64,000 nucleotides of DNA from an uncultured Flavobacteriaceae bacterium (lineage in GTDB: Bacteria > Bacteroidota > Bacteroidia > Flavobacteriales > Flavobacteriaceae). Of this stretch, positions 22,016-31,488 are shown piece after piece. Below the pieces are notes generated by a model. The model was not told the origin of the DNA. It was given only the letters and a program-made list of their open reading frames with translations, and searched no databases. The translations under genes and the position numbers were made by a program. The stretch's first letter is position 1. Each line of letters begins with the position of its first letter. The DNA is taken from assembly GCA_947502635.1 (NCBI GenBank), contig CANNAN010000006.1, positions 1 through 64,000 of the forward strand. Reading direction: 5' to 3'.

Positions 22016-23917
22016 ATGGAAGAAAAAAAATTAGACATTAATTCGGTAATAGGGTTTTTACTTATTTTCGGAATATTGATGTATATGCTTTGGCAAAATC
22101 AACCAACACCAGAAGAGTTGGAAGCTCAAGAAAAAGCAAAGCAAGAGCAAGTTGAAGCAGAGAAAAAAGCTTCAGAACAAAGTCAGACAAAAATAACAAA
22201 GGCAGAAGATTATACACCTGGAACAGCTTCAGATTCGCTTCAATTAGTTAATTTAAAGAATAAACTTGGCGTTTTAGCGTACTCAGAAACCTTGAATTCA
22301 GGGAATGATGAAACGCTTGTTGAAACCGATTTATTTGCTTTAAAGTTCAATAATAGAGGAGGGTATTTATCTGAGGTTAAACTAAAGAAGTTTGTAGATT
22401 TCAATGATGAACCCATTTATATTATAAAAGAGGATAATGCTTCTTTTAATATTAATTTTGGAACTACCGAAAGTCGTATTGTAAATACTAAGGATAGATA
22501 TTTTGATCCTACTGTAACTAAAAATGGAGAGAATACTATCGTTTCAATGAAACTTAAGGTCTCTGAAAGTAAATTTTTAGAGTATCGTTATGAGTTAAAA
22601 AATGATGAATATATGATTGACTTCACGATCCGTTCTCAAGGGTTTAGTGATGTTATAAACAGTTCGCAAGCGGTTAACTTAGATTGGAACCTTAAAACGT
22701 ATCGTCATGCAAAGAGTATTTCTTATGAGAATAGATATACCGAAGTAGTTTTTGAATATGAAGATGGTAAAGATGATTATTTAGGTCAGCAAGAACAAAC
22801 TGATGATACTGCAGAAGATGTTAGTTATGTAGCATTTAAACAGCACTTTTTTACATCTATTTTATTAACAGATGCACCATTTAAAAAAGGAACATTCGAG
22901 TCTAAGAATTTAGTTCAGGATGAAGAAGTAGATACCATTTATACCAAAGCATTTGTTGCGAAATTACCTTTAGAGTTAGCTGGAGGCGAGATTAATAAAA
23001 CAATGGATTGGTATTATGGACCAAGTGATTATAAAATATTAAATGCATACGATAGAAATTTAGATGAAATTGTGCCACTTGGCTGGGGGATTTTCGGATG
23101 GATTAATAAGTATCTTTTCATTCCTTTATTTGGTTTCTTAGGAGGCTTTTTACCTTATGGAATTGCCATTATTGTCATGACGGTATTAATCAAGTTATTG
23201 ATGTCTTTTGTACAGTACAAGCAATTTTTGTCGCAAGCAAAAATGAAAATTCTAAAACCAGAATTAGATGCTATTCGCTTGAAACATAAGGATAATAAAA
23301 TGAAAGCGCAACAAGAAACTATGGCATTGCAAACCAAAGCAGGGGCAAGTCCTATGGCGGGATGTCTACCAGCTTTAGTGCAATTACCTGTGTTTTACGC
23401 GTTATTCCAGTTCTTCCCTTCAGCGTTCGATTTAAGACAGAAAAGCTTCTTATGGGTAAAAGATTTATCATCTTATGATACTATCGCAGAATTACCATTC
23501 TCAATTCCTTTTTATGGTGATCACGTTAGTTTGTTTCCAATATTAGCATCTATTGCTATTTTCTTTTACATGCGTTTAACTACGGGACAGCAAATGTCTG
23601 CGCAACCAACTCAAGAAGGTATGCCGGATATGGGGAAAATGATGAAGTATATGATGTACTTTTCACCAATCATGATGTTGTTTTTCTTTAATAATTATGC
23701 GTCTGGGTTAAGTTTGTATTACTTCATTTCTAACTTAATTAGTATTGGAATCATTTTAGTTATTAAAAACTATATTCTTGACGAGGATAAGATCCATGCA
23801 CAAATGCAAGAGAATAAAAAGAAGCCTAAAAAACAAAATAAATTTCAGACAAAAATGCAGGAAATGATGGAGCAGGCTGAAAAACAAAAACAAGCACAGC
23901 AAAAGAAAAAAAGATAA
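22016..23917 (+). CDS. yidC: Membrane protein insertase YidC
   Basis: 633 residues with the layout of a Gram-negative YidC: N-terminal membrane anchor (SVIGFLLIFGILMYMLW), a large periplasmic beta domain (~75-345), then the conserved insertase core with membrane segments (YLFIPLFGFLGGFLPYGIA, AGCLPALVQLPVFYALFQFF, FPILASIAIFFYM, MMLFFFNNYASGLSLYYF) and the positively charged cytoplasmic loop. A Lys/Gln-rich basic tail ends the protein, as is usual for flavobacterial YidC. Inserts and folds inner-membrane proteins with or without Sec. Follows pyrG. Confidence 0.96.
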   Translation: MEEKKLDINSVIGFLLIFGILMYMLWQNQPTPEELEAQEKAKQEQVEAEKKASEQSQTKITKAEDYTPGTASDSLQLVNLKNKLGVLAYSETLNSGNDETLVETDLFALKFNNRGGYLSEVKLKKFVDFNDEPIYIIKEDNASFNINFGTTESRIVNTKDRYFDPTVTKNGENTIVSMKLKVSESKFLEYRYELKNDEYMIDFTIRSQGFSDVINSSQAVNLDWNLKTYRHAKSISYENRYTEVVFEYEDGKDDYLGQQEQTDDTAEDVSYVAFKQHFFTSILLTDAPFKKGTFESKNLVQDEEVDTIYTKAFVAKLPLELAGGEINKTMDWYYGPSDYKILNAYDRNLDEIVPLGWGIFGWINKYLFIPLFGFLGGFLPYGIAIIVMTVLIKLLMSFVQYKQFLSQAKMKILKPELDAIRLKHKDNKMKAQQETMALQTKAGASPMAGCLPALVQLPVFYALFQFFPSAFDLRQKSFLWVKDLSSYDTIAELPFSIPFYGDHVSLFPILASIAIFFYMRLTTGQQMSAQPTQEGMPDMGKMMKYMMYFSPIMMLFFFNNYASGLSLYYFISNLISIGIILVIKNYILDEDKIHAQMQENKKKPKKQNKFQTKMQEMMEQAEKQKQAQQKKKR

Positions 23918-23989
23918 ATATCTCTCTCTTAACTGAGGAAGATGGATTTCAATTTTTATTAAATTGAAAAACAGAAAGGTTTATATAAG

Positions 23990-24024
23990 AAGTTGTCATG
24001 TTATTTAAATATGGCAACTTTTTT
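23990..24024 (+). terminator. Terminator after yidC
   Basis: A 10-bp stem AAGTTGTCAT / ATGGCAACTT (one G-U), loop of 11 nt, followed directly by TTTTT. Confidence 0.7.
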
Positions 24025-24131
24025 GTTATACCAATTCAACGTAGAAATGGTATTATACAATTTGAAAATAATATTTTCGTTTATTTAGTATTGTTTTAGT
24101 AAAATCAAACTCATAAAAAGATCGTCTTAGA

Positions 24132-24830
24132 ATGAAAAAAGTAATATTAACTCTACTTATTCTATTAGTTTATAGTCTAAGTTTCTCTCAAGGTGTTAAT
24201 CAATTTGATGAAAATGGAAAACGTCATGGTATTTGGAAAAAAACATTTAAAAACACAAATGTTCTTAGATATGAAGGTGAATTTTCGCATGGTAAAGAAA
24301 TAGGTGTTTTTAAGTTTTATAAGAATATAAGAAAGAAAGCAGTCTTAACAGCTACAAGGACTTTCAATGAAAAGGATGATAAAACATATGTCAAGTTTTT
24401 TTCATCTAAAGGAAAAACTATTAGCGAAGGGACAATGGATGGAAAGCTATATACAGGAATCTGGAAATATTATCAAAAAAGCTCCGATGAGTTATTGACT
24501 TTAGAGCATTATGATGATAAAGGAAATTTACATGGAGAACGTTTTGTTTATTATCCTGATGGACAAATAGCTGAAAAGCAAAATTATGTTAATGGAAAAT
24601 TAAATGGTGCTTCAACTTGGTATTCTATAAAAGACGTTGTTTTAAAATCTTTTATTTATGTGGATGGTGAATTGCATGGTAATTCAAAATATTATAACCC
24701 TAAAGGCGAGTTGATAACAGAAGGGAGATATAAACAAGGTAAAAAACATGGTATTTGGAAATATTATGAAAACGGAAAGCTAACAAACGAAAAAAACTTC
24801 TCCCCAGAAGGGAAGTATAAGAAACAATAA
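24132..24830 (+). CDS. Secreted MORN-repeat protein
   Basis: 232 residues. Signal peptide MKKVILTLLILLVYSLSFSQ followed by MORN-variant repeats: FDENGKRHGIWKKTF, DDKGNLHGERFVYYPDGQIA, YVNGKLNGASTWY, YVDGELHGNSKYYNPKGEL, YKQGKKHGIWKYYENGKL. Such proteins are often labelled YwqK-like antitoxins, but there is no toxin partner here and a signal peptide is present, so that label is not used. Probably a periplasmic or surface structural protein of unknown role. Monocistronic, with its own terminator. Confidence 0.75.
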   Translation: MKKVILTLLILLVYSLSFSQGVNQFDENGKRHGIWKKTFKNTNVLRYEGEFSHGKEIGVFKFYKNIRKKAVLTATRTFNEKDDKTYVKFFSSKGKTISEGTMDGKLYTGIWKYYQKSSDELLTLEHYDDKGNLHGERFVYYPDGQIAEKQNYVNGKLNGASTWYSIKDVVLKSFIYVDGELHGNSKYYNPKGELITEGRYKQGKKHGIWKYYENGKLTNEKNFSPEGKYKKQ

Positions 24831-24831
24831 T

Positions 24832-24869
24832 AAAAAAAAAGCTCCTTAATTAAAAGGAGCCTTCTTTTT
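24832..24869. terminator. Bidirectional terminator between MORN and fasciclin genes
   Basis: Stem GCTCCTT / AAGGAGC (24841-24860) with a 6-nt loop. A run of A residues flanks it on the left and CTTCTTTTT on the right, so it can terminate both converging genes. Confidence 0.8.
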
Positions 24870-24920
24870 CATAGACAATTTTAATCCACGATTAACAATG
24901 TCTACAATCAACAAATCAAA

Positions 24921-26324
24921 CTAATTTGTCAAATCTGGAATAGCTACTTTATTTATAACATGTATCACACCGTTTCCAGCTTGAACATCAACAGCTATTA
25001 TTCCTATATCTGAAACTCCAGAACCATCAGTTAAATCTGCTATATTATTTCCAGTACCTAGTAAAGTAATTGTAAGATTATCACCTTCTAAGCTCGGAGC
25101 CATTGTATCTCCTGGGTTATTTAAATCTTCAGAAGTTACATTAAGACCACCTATAACATGGTGCAATAAAACCTGTGTTAATGTGGCTTCTTCAGGAACA
25201 GTTATCGCGGCAAAAGCATCGTTTGTCGGAGCAAATACAGTAAAAGGAGCTGGGTCAGTTCCATTTGCTGTAGAAAGTGTAGCAACAAAATCTGTAGCAG
25301 GTGTTAGTGTTGTTAAAGCATCAACAAGAGTAGAAAAAGTTGGATCGGCAGTAGCAAATGTTACAATGGTTGGTATACCTATAACGGCATCAATAGCATG
25401 AATAATTCCATTAGTACATACAACATCTGGAGTTGCTACTGAAGATACACCATTAAACTTAACACCATCGGTAGTATTAAAATAGAGGCTTAAATTATTC
25501 ATCCCAGGACCAGTGGCTAGTGTGTTAGTGTAGCCAGAACCATCACCAGTTAAATTTGTAGAAGTTACTACACCGCTCACTACATGGTTTAATAAAATAT
25601 TTGCTAAAGCATCGGTTGGTACATTTGCAAGAGGAGTACCATCTAAAAAGTCGGTAAAAGCATTGTTATCTGGTGCTAATACAGTAAAGGGACCCGAACC
25701 ACTCAATACATCTACTAATCCGCCATCTGCAGCACTTAGAGCCGCGACTAAGCTTGAAAAACCAGAGTTAGCTAAAGCATGAGTTACAACAGTAGGCAAC
25801 CCAATAACAGCATCTACAATGTGTATAATCCCATTTGTAGCATTAATATTTGGAGTATCAACATTAGAAATACCGTTTAATGTGACTCCAGAAGAAGTGT
25901 CGATAAACATGCTTAAATTTAGATTAGTATCAGCTTGAGTAGCCGATGTGCTTATATAGCCTGTAGATAAATCTGTAGAAGCAAATTCACCAACTACAAC
26001 ATGGTTCAAGAGTACTTGAGTTAATACATCAACAGGAACATCTTCTAAGGATGCAAAATTGTTAGCAGCTAAAAATGCTGTAAAAGCATTGTTTGTAGGT
26101 GCAAACACAGTGAATTTTTGTGTTCCGTTTAATGTGTTCACTAAATCGGCACGCTGTAAAGCAGCAACTAAATCGCTTAAGCTTGGTGTAGCTTGTGCTA
26201 ATTCTGCAATAGTTTCTGGAAGAACCTCAGGGGCATTATTATCATCATCATTACTACATGAGACAATTAATAGCAGTGCAATGAATAAAAATGGTAATTT
26301 TTTTAAAGCATTTAATGGTTTCAT
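24921..26324 (-). CDS. Lipoprotein with three fasciclin (FAS1) domains
   Basis: 467 residues from ATG 26324. A longer in-frame start at 26375 lies upstream of the -7 box and is rejected. Lipoprotein signal MKPLNALKKLPFLFIALLLI with lipobox Cys (VSC) followed by SNDDDNN. Three FAS1 repeats follow, about residues 30-180, 180-320 and 320-467. Each has the H1/H2 hallmarks: FTVFAPTNNAFTAF / NGIIHIVDAVIG, FTVLAPDNNAFTDF / NGIIHAIDAVIG, FTVFAPTNDAFAAI / NGVIHVINKVAI. FAS1 proteins usually mediate adhesion; the partner is unknown. Own promoter and a shared terminator. Confidence 0.9.
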   Translation of the reverse strand: MKPLNALKKLPFLFIALLLIVSCSNDDDNNAPEVLPETIAELAQATPSLSDLVAALQRADLVNTLNGTQKFTVFAPTNNAFTAFLAANNFASLEDVPVDVLTQVLLNHVVVGEFASTDLSTGYISTSATQADTNLNLSMFIDTSSGVTLNGISNVDTPNINATNGIIHIVDAVIGLPTVVTHALANSGFSSLVAALSAADGGLVDVLSGSGPFTVLAPDNNAFTDFLDGTPLANVPTDALANILLNHVVSGVVTSTNLTGDGSGYTNTLATGPGMNNLSLYFNTTDGVKFNGVSSVATPDVVCTNGIIHAIDAVIGIPTIVTFATADPTFSTLVDALTTLTPATDFVATLSTANGTDPAPFTVFAPTNDAFAAITVPEEATLTQVLLHHVIGGLNVTSEDLNNPGDTMAPSLEGDNLTITLLGTGNNIADLTDGSGVSDIGIIAVDVQAGNGVIHVINKVAIPDLTN

Positions 26325-26351
26325 AATTTTTATAGTTTTATTTTTGTTTAA

Positions 26352-26384
26352 CAAAAGTATGTAATAATTAAACAAAAAACCAAA
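26352..26384 (-). promoter_or_regulatory. Promoter of the fasciclin lipoprotein gene
   Basis: On the minus strand: TTTG (26384-26381), a 21-bp spacer, then TACTTTTG (26359-26352). This is the most complete -33/-7 pair in the window. It fixes the translation start at 26324, giving a leader of about 25 nt. Confidence 0.65.
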
Positions 26385-26478
26385 TTTTGTTTAATATTTT
26401 TTAAAATAAAATAAACAAAACTGTTTTTAAAACTATTTATGAGCCAGTATTTTAGTGATCATTTTCTGCAAATATGCG

Positions 26479-26486
26479 TATCTTTG
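26479..26486 (+). promoter_or_regulatory. -7 box of mnmA
   Basis: TATCTTTG lies between the longest possible start (26439) and the ATG at 26505, so the shorter start is the real one. The leader would be about 13 nt. Confidence 0.6.
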
Positions 26487-26504
26487 CAGCCTAATTTATT
26501 TAAA

Positions 26505-27692
26505 ATGAAACGAGTCATTATTGGACTTTCAGGTGGTGTAGATTCCAGTGTTGCTGCTTACTTACTTAAGGAGCAAGGATACGAGGTTATTGGTTTATTT
26601 ATGAAAAACTGGCATGATGATTCTGTGACTATATCCAATGAATGTCCTTGGTTGGATGATAGTAATGATGCTATGCTAGTTGCTGAAAAATTAGGAATAC
26701 CATTTCAAACAGTTGATTTAAGTGAACAGTATAAAGAACGTATAGTAGATTATATGTTCAATGAATATGAAAAAGGAAGGACACCAAATCCAGATGTGCT
26801 TTGTAATCGGGAGATCAAGTTTGATGTTTTCATGAAAATTGCTTTAGAACTTGGCGCAGATTATGTAGCTACTGGTCATTATTGCAGAAAAGGAACTATA
26901 CAAAAAGAAGGCAAAGATATATATCAGTTACTAGCAGGTGTTGATGATAATAAAGATCAGTCTTACTTTTTATGTCAGTTATCTCAAGATCAATTGGCTA
27001 AATCTTTGTTTCCTATTGGTGAGCTAACAAAACCAGAAGTACGTGAAATCGCAACTAAATTGGATTTGGTAACTGCCGAAAAGAAAGATTCTCAAGGTTT
27101 GTGCTTCATTGGTAAAGTAAAATTACCAGATTTTCTTCAACAGCAGTTAAAGCCAAAAGAAGGTGTTATTGTTGAAATACCGAAAGAGCAAGATGTTTTT
27201 GCTCATGCTGAGACTGTATTTAATTCAGAAGAAGAGAAATTAAAATATTTATCCCGTAAGATTGACTATAAAGTTGATTATGGGAAAATAGTAGGTAAAC
27301 ATCAAGGGGCTCATTATTTCACTAAAGGGCAACGAAAAGGATTAGCTGTAGGGGGTACAGTAGAACCTTTGTTTGTAATTGATACAGATGTAGATGAGAA
27401 TGTTATTTATACAGGACAAGGTAAAGAACACCCAGGCTTATTTAAAAAAGCATTATTTGTATCAAATCAAGAATTGCATTGGATTCGTGAAGATTTGGAA
27501 ATAGAGCTAGATGAGACGATGGAAGTTATGGCAAGAATTCGTTATAGACAATCATTACAAAAAGCCATACTACATAAAGTGGAAAGTGGTTTATATGTTG
27601 AATTTGAAGCTTTTCAATCTGCAATTACCGAAGGTCAGTTTGTAGCTTGGTATTTAGAGGAAGAGTTAGTAGGTTCGGGAGTAATTTCTTAA
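26505..27692 (+). CDS. mnmA: tRNA-specific 2-thiouridylase MnmA
   Basis: 395 residues from ATG 26505 ([20 protein letters not shown]), chosen because the -7 box sits upstream of it. PP-loop GLSGGVDSS near residues 7-15; catalytic Cys in [12 protein letters not shown] and the second Cys in [10 protein letters not shown]; the tRNA-binding phrase [12 protein letters not shown] and DQSYFLCQL are also present. Thiolates U34 of Lys, Glu and Gln tRNAs, with sulfur delivered by a relay. The S8 protease gene starts 26 bp after the stop. Confidence 0.96.
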   Translation: MKRVIIGLSGGVDSSVAAYLLKEQGYEVIGLFMKNWHDDSVTISNECPWLDDSNDAMLVAEKLGIPFQTVDLSEQYKERIVDYMFNEYEKGRTPNPDVLCNREIKFDVFMKIALELGADYVATGHYCRKGTIQKEGKDIYQLLAGVDDNKDQSYFLCQLSQDQLAKSLFPIGELTKPEVREIATKLDLVTAEKKDSQGLCFIGKVKLPDFLQQQLKPKEGVIVEIPKEQDVFAHAETVFNSEEEKLKYLSRKIDYKVDYGKIVGKHQGAHYFTKGQRKGLAVGGTVEPLFVIDTDVDENVIYTGQGKEHPGLFKKALFVSNQELHWIREDLEIELDETMEVMARIRYRQSLQKAILHKVESGLYVEFEAFQSAITEGQFVAWYLEEELVGSGVIS

Positions 27693-27718
27693 ATTGCATT
27701 AGCTTAAACCGTTTAGCT

Positions 27719-29341
27719 ATGAAAAAATGCCTACTATTTCTGATGCTATTAAGTTATCCATTCAATACGTTTGCGCAAGAAGATGCTTGGGTGTATTTAA
27801 AGGATAAACCAAATGTTGCAGTCTCAATTGCAAATCCTATTTCTATATTAACTCAAAAAGCAATTGATAGAAAAAATAGTCATAATATTTTAATTGATGA
27901 AAAAGACGTTCCTGTTAATGAGAACTATATTTCTCAACTTAAAGGCGTAACAGGTATATCGGTTATGGCAAAATCTAAATGGTTTAATGCAGTACATGTT
28001 AGAGGTAGTAAAACCGATATTGATAATTTATCTACCACATTTTCTTTTATTGATTATATAGATTTTGCAAATAAGAATTTAAATACTCTTAAATCTATCC
28101 AACAAAAAAACAATTCTAAATTAGAAAGTGCTTCTACAACATTTATATATGGTAATGCAGCTAATCAAATAGAAATGTTTAATGGAAATGAATTGCATTT
28201 AGCGGGGTATACGGGGAGTGGTATGACGGTTGCTATTATAGACGCTGGTTTTCCTAATGTAAATAATATGTCATCGTTCCAAAGATTAAGAGATGCTGGG
28301 AATATTTTGGATGATTATAATTTTGTTAATAGAGATTCTGATGTTTATACCAATGCGACTAGTACTCATGGCACTTTAGTACTAAGTACTATGGCTGGTT
28401 ATATTGAAGATGAATATGTAGGTACAGCTCCAGATGCATCTTATTATTTATTTGTTACTGAAGATGCACTAAGTGAAAACCCTGTAGAAGAAAGCTATTG
28501 GGTAGAAGCTGCAGAACGTGCAGATAGTTTAGGTGTAGATGTTATAAATACCTCTTTGGGTTATACTACTTATGATAATCCAAACTATAGTTACACAACT
28601 GCTAATATGGATGGTAATACCGCTTTTATTACTAAAGGTGCCAATATTGCTTTTGAGAAAGGAATGTTGTTAGTAAATTCTGCTGGAAACTCAGGGAATG
28701 ATAGTTGGGGTATTGTTGGTGCACCTGCTGATGCTGCTGGCGTTTTTAGCATTGGAGCAGTACAAGCAAATGGGACATACGCCTCGTTTAGTTCAAAAGG
28801 AAATGGTACACAGCCTGTCCAAAAACCAGATGTTTCCGCTCAAGGTCAAGCTAGTTATGTTATAACTGAAAATGATGTTATAGGAACAGCAAACGGGACA
28901 TCATTTAGTTCTCCTATTATGGCAGGAGGTATAGTCTGTTTATGGCAGGCATTGCCTAGCAAAACCAATACAGAAATTATGCAGTTAGTTCGCGAATCTG
29001 CATCACAATATAGCTCACCAGATTATAACTTGGGTTATGGTATTCCTAATTTACAAACAGCTCTTAATTTAGCTTTAAGTGTTACAAATGGTAATGATGA
29101 TAAAAATCAAGATTTAAAATTATTCCCCAATCCAACAAAAGGACTCATCCGTTTTAATATTCCTTTAAATCAAAGTGAATTATCCGTTACTATTTTTAAT
29201 GTTTTAGGAAAAGAAATACTAGAAACGACTGTGACCAATACTAATAATCAAATAGATATAACCTCTTTTTCAAATGGACTTCATATAGCTAGAATTCAAT
29301 CTAAAAACATATCTAAAACAATAAAATTTATAAAGTATTAA
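27719..29341 (+). CDS. Subtilisin-like (S8) serine protease with T9SS sorting domain
   Basis: 540 residues from ATG 27719 (MKKCLLFLMLLSYPFNTFAQ signal peptide); an upstream in-frame start lies inside mnmA and would lack a signal sequence. Catalytic triad visible: Asp175 (VAIIDAGF), His217 (STHGTLV) and Ser395 (NGTSFSSPIMAG), with oxyanion Asn in VNSAGNSG. A pro-region of ~150 residues precedes the catalytic domain. The C-terminal T9SS type A domain starts LKLFPNPTKGLIRF (~460). A secreted or surface protease. The next gene follows immediately (stop ends 29341, ATG at 29342). Confidence 0.92.
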   Translation: MKKCLLFLMLLSYPFNTFAQEDAWVYLKDKPNVAVSIANPISILTQKAIDRKNSHNILIDEKDVPVNENYISQLKGVTGISVMAKSKWFNAVHVRGSKTDIDNLSTTFSFIDYIDFANKNLNTLKSIQQKNNSKLESASTTFIYGNAANQIEMFNGNELHLAGYTGSGMTVAIIDAGFPNVNNMSSFQRLRDAGNILDDYNFVNRDSDVYTNATSTHGTLVLSTMAGYIEDEYVGTAPDASYYLFVTEDALSENPVEESYWVEAAERADSLGVDVINTSLGYTTYDNPNYSYTTANMDGNTAFITKGANIAFEKGMLLVNSAGNSGNDSWGIVGAPADAAGVFSIGAVQANGTYASFSSKGNGTQPVQKPDVSAQGQASYVITENDVIGTANGTSFSSPIMAGGIVCLWQALPSKTNTEIMQLVRESASQYSSPDYNLGYGIPNLQTALNLALSVTNGNDDKNQDLKLFPNPTKGLIRFNIPLNQSELSVTIFNVLGKEILETTVTNTNNQIDITSFSNGLHIARIQSKNISKTIKFIKY

Positions 29342-30283
29342 ATGACCAATAGCATCACTCAATTATTCAACATAAAATACCCTATTATCCAAGCGGGTAT
29401 GATTTGGAATAGTGGTTGGCGATTAGCATCGGCTGCAAGTAATTCAGGTATTTTAGGACTCATTGGAGCAGGATCTATGTATCCTGATGTATTAAGAGAA
29501 CATATCCAAAAATGTAAAGAGGCTACTAAAAAACCTTTTGGAGTTAATGTGCCTATGTTGTATCCTAATATTCAGGAAATTATGGATATTATAGTGGCAG
29601 AAGGTGTAAAGATTGTATTTACTTCAGCTGGAAACCCTAAAACATGGACATCTTGGTTACAAGAACGTGGTATTATTGTGGTACATGTTGTTAGTAGTGT
29701 GAAGTTTGCTTTAAAAGCAGAGGGAGCTGGTGTAGATGCTATCGTAGCTGAAGGTTTTGAAGCTGGCGGTCATAACGGTAGAGATGAAACGACTACGTTA
29801 ACACTCATTCCTATGGTTAAAGAGCAGATCCAGATTCCGCTTATTGCTGCGGGTGGTATTGCAACAGGGAAAGCGATGTTAGCAACTATGGTTTTGGGAG
29901 CAGATGGTGTACAGGTTGGTAGTCGATTTGTTGCTAGTATAGAAAGTTCTGCACATGAAGCTTTTAAAAAAGTGGTTGTTGATACCAAGGAAGGAGATAC
30001 CCAATTAACTCTAAAAGAATTAGCACCAGTACGTCTGATTAAGAATAAATTCTATGAAGATATTCAAGAGCTTTATAAATCATCTCCATCAATAGAACAA
30101 TTAAAAGTATTGCTAGGCAGAGCTCGGGCTAAACGTGGTATGTTTGAAGGCGATTTAGATGAAGGAGAACTGGAAATAGGGCAAATAGCAGGATTAATTC
30201 ATGATATCAAGCCTGTATCCCAAATTGTTGATGACATCTTGCAAGAGTTTGAGGCTGCCAAAATGATGGCTTCGAGTTTATAA
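29342..30283 (+). CDS. NAD(P)H-dependent flavin oxidoreductase (nitronate monooxygenase / FabK-like)
   Basis: 313 residues with a TIM-barrel FMN-binding pattern: YPIIQAGMIWNSGWRLASAA at the N-terminus, FGVNVPMLYP, the FMN/active-site phrase AEGFEAGGHNGRDE (His near 140) and LIAAGGIATGKAMLATMVLG with GADGVQVGSRF. The superfamily includes nitronate monooxygenases and FabK enoyl-ACP reductases; sequence alone does not separate these. The ATG directly follows the S8 protease stop, so it is translated from the same mRNA although functionally unrelated. Confidence 0.85.
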   Translation: MTNSITQLFNIKYPIIQAGMIWNSGWRLASAASNSGILGLIGAGSMYPDVLREHIQKCKEATKKPFGVNVPMLYPNIQEIMDIIVAEGVKIVFTSAGNPKTWTSWLQERGIIVVHVVSSVKFALKAEGAGVDAIVAEGFEAGGHNGRDETTTLTLIPMVKEQIQIPLIAAGGIATGKAMLATMVLGADGVQVGSRFVASIESSAHEAFKKVVVDTKEGDTQLTLKELAPVRLIKNKFYEDIQELYKSSPSIEQLKVLLGRARAKRGMFEGDLDEGELEIGQIAGLIHDIKPVSQIVDDILQEFEAAKMMASSL

Positions 30284-30286
30284 TAC

Positions 30287-31222
30287 CTATTTTTTAGGTA
30301 ACTCACTCATCGAGACTTTATATAATCTGCTCAATCCGTTATCATATTTGTTAAACTCTTTTAATAATTCATTAATAGATAATGGTGCCTTAAAACCTAT
30401 TCGAGTATTATCCAGTTTACTGGTGAAGTATAGTGTATCTGTTTTGCTATCTACAAAAGGACAATAATCCATTTTCTTTGTATTAATAGCCTCTCCTAAA
30501 TTTCTAGCTTCTAACCATCCATCATCAGTACGATAACTAATATATAAATCACCACTACCATACCCCTCCTGTTTATTATAACAACCATATATTAAATAGG
30601 ATTCGTCTGGTGCAATAAAAGCATTGTATTCATAACCTGCAGAGTTTATAGTATCTGGTAACATTTCTGGTTCAGAATATATCCCATTGGTAAATGTACT
30701 TTTATAAATATCATCTTTACGTTTTAAATTGGGATTATCCCTAGTAAAATAAAAATTACCATTATTAGCTATAGAAGGATAAAACTCTCCATGCTCAGTA
30801 TTTATTGGACTTCCCATATTTATAGGTTGCGACCAATCATCGTTGAGGGAGCTACGCTCTGCATACCAGATATCAAAGTCTTTTGAGGTATTTAATGAAG
30901 CATTTAAAGGCCTTGTAGAAACAAAATAGATTTTTAAACCATCATTAGAGAAAAAGGGTTCTAGGTCAAAATACTGACCAGAAAATGAGGCAACTTGCGG
31001 GATACTCCATTTTTCTCCCTCCTTTTTTATAGTTATGATTGCTGATAAATTTCCCATAACACTCTGTGCAGAGAACATAATTTCATGCCCGTTGGGAGAG
31101 ATGGCTATATCACGAACATTAGGAAATTGCTTCATTATTTCAGGCATAAAGGGTTTTGCTACTTGCTGAGAAAAGCCTAAAAATATATTAGAAATAAAAA
31201 TTAATAAGTATAGGTACTTCAT
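30287..31222 (-). CDS. Secreted WD40/TolB-like beta-propeller (PD40) protein
   Basis: 311 residues. Signal peptide MKYLYLLIFISNIFLGFSQ, then repeated PD40 blades: RDIAISPNGHEIMFSAQS, EPFFSNDGLKIYFVSTRP, YPSIANNGNFYFTRDN, NAFIAPDESYLIYGCYN, CPFVDSKTDTLYFTSKL. A six-bladed propeller of periplasmic or exported type, similar to the propeller of TolB and OmpA-linked proteins but without an OmpA domain. Ligand unknown. Converges with the flavin oxidoreductase gene (3 bp apart) and is divergent from the barrel gene. Confidence 0.8.
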   Translation of the reverse strand: MKYLYLLIFISNIFLGFSQQVAKPFMPEIMKQFPNVRDIAISPNGHEIMFSAQSVMGNLSAIITIKKEGEKWSIPQVASFSGQYFDLEPFFSNDGLKIYFVSTRPLNASLNTSKDFDIWYAERSSLNDDWSQPINMGSPINTEHGEFYPSIANNGNFYFTRDNPNLKRKDDIYKSTFTNGIYSEPEMLPDTINSAGYEYNAFIAPDESYLIYGCYNKQEGYGSGDLYISYRTDDGWLEARNLGEAINTKKMDYCPFVDSKTDTLYFTSKLDNTRIGFKAPLSINELLKEFNKYDNGLSRLYKVSMSELPKK

Positions 31223-31316
31223 AAGAAACGTATTTATAACAAGATACTAAAGAGGAGACATAAAACTCTAAAGGAAATGTTAATCCTAATTAACAAAATT
31301 TAGAGTTAAATTTAAT

Positions 31317-31353
31317 TTGTTATAAATGTTTTGTAAAAAAACATTTATAACAA
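31317..31353. repeat. Perfect 16-bp inverted repeat in a divergent intergenic region
   Basis: TTGTTATAAATGTTTT and its exact complement, separated by 5 nt (GTAAA). It lies about 95 bp upstream of the propeller gene and 136 bp upstream of the barrel gene. It could be an operator, or a hairpin in an RNA leader. It is too far from either stop codon to be an ordinary terminator. Confidence 0.6.
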
Positions 31354-31488
31354 TTGTAAAAAAGACATCTATCCAGTAATATGAAATTTACAATTTCGTA
31401 ACCTCTACACAATGTTTTGTTAAAGTATAAAGATATCATTTGGTCTAAAACTTGAAACCAAATAAGCTTAACTCTAAAAATATTATAA

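Noticed and set aside
24132-24830. MORN protein as a toxin-antitoxin antitoxin (YwqK label)
   Set aside because: It has a signal peptide and no adjacent toxin gene.
26325-26375. Longer N-terminus for the fasciclin lipoprotein
   Set aside because: It covers the -7 box, and the lipoprotein signal starts properly at 26324.
26439-26504. Longer N-terminus for mnmA
   Set aside because: The -7 box TATCTTTG (26479-26486) lies inside that stretch, so it cannot be translated from this promoter, and the added residues match nothing in the family.
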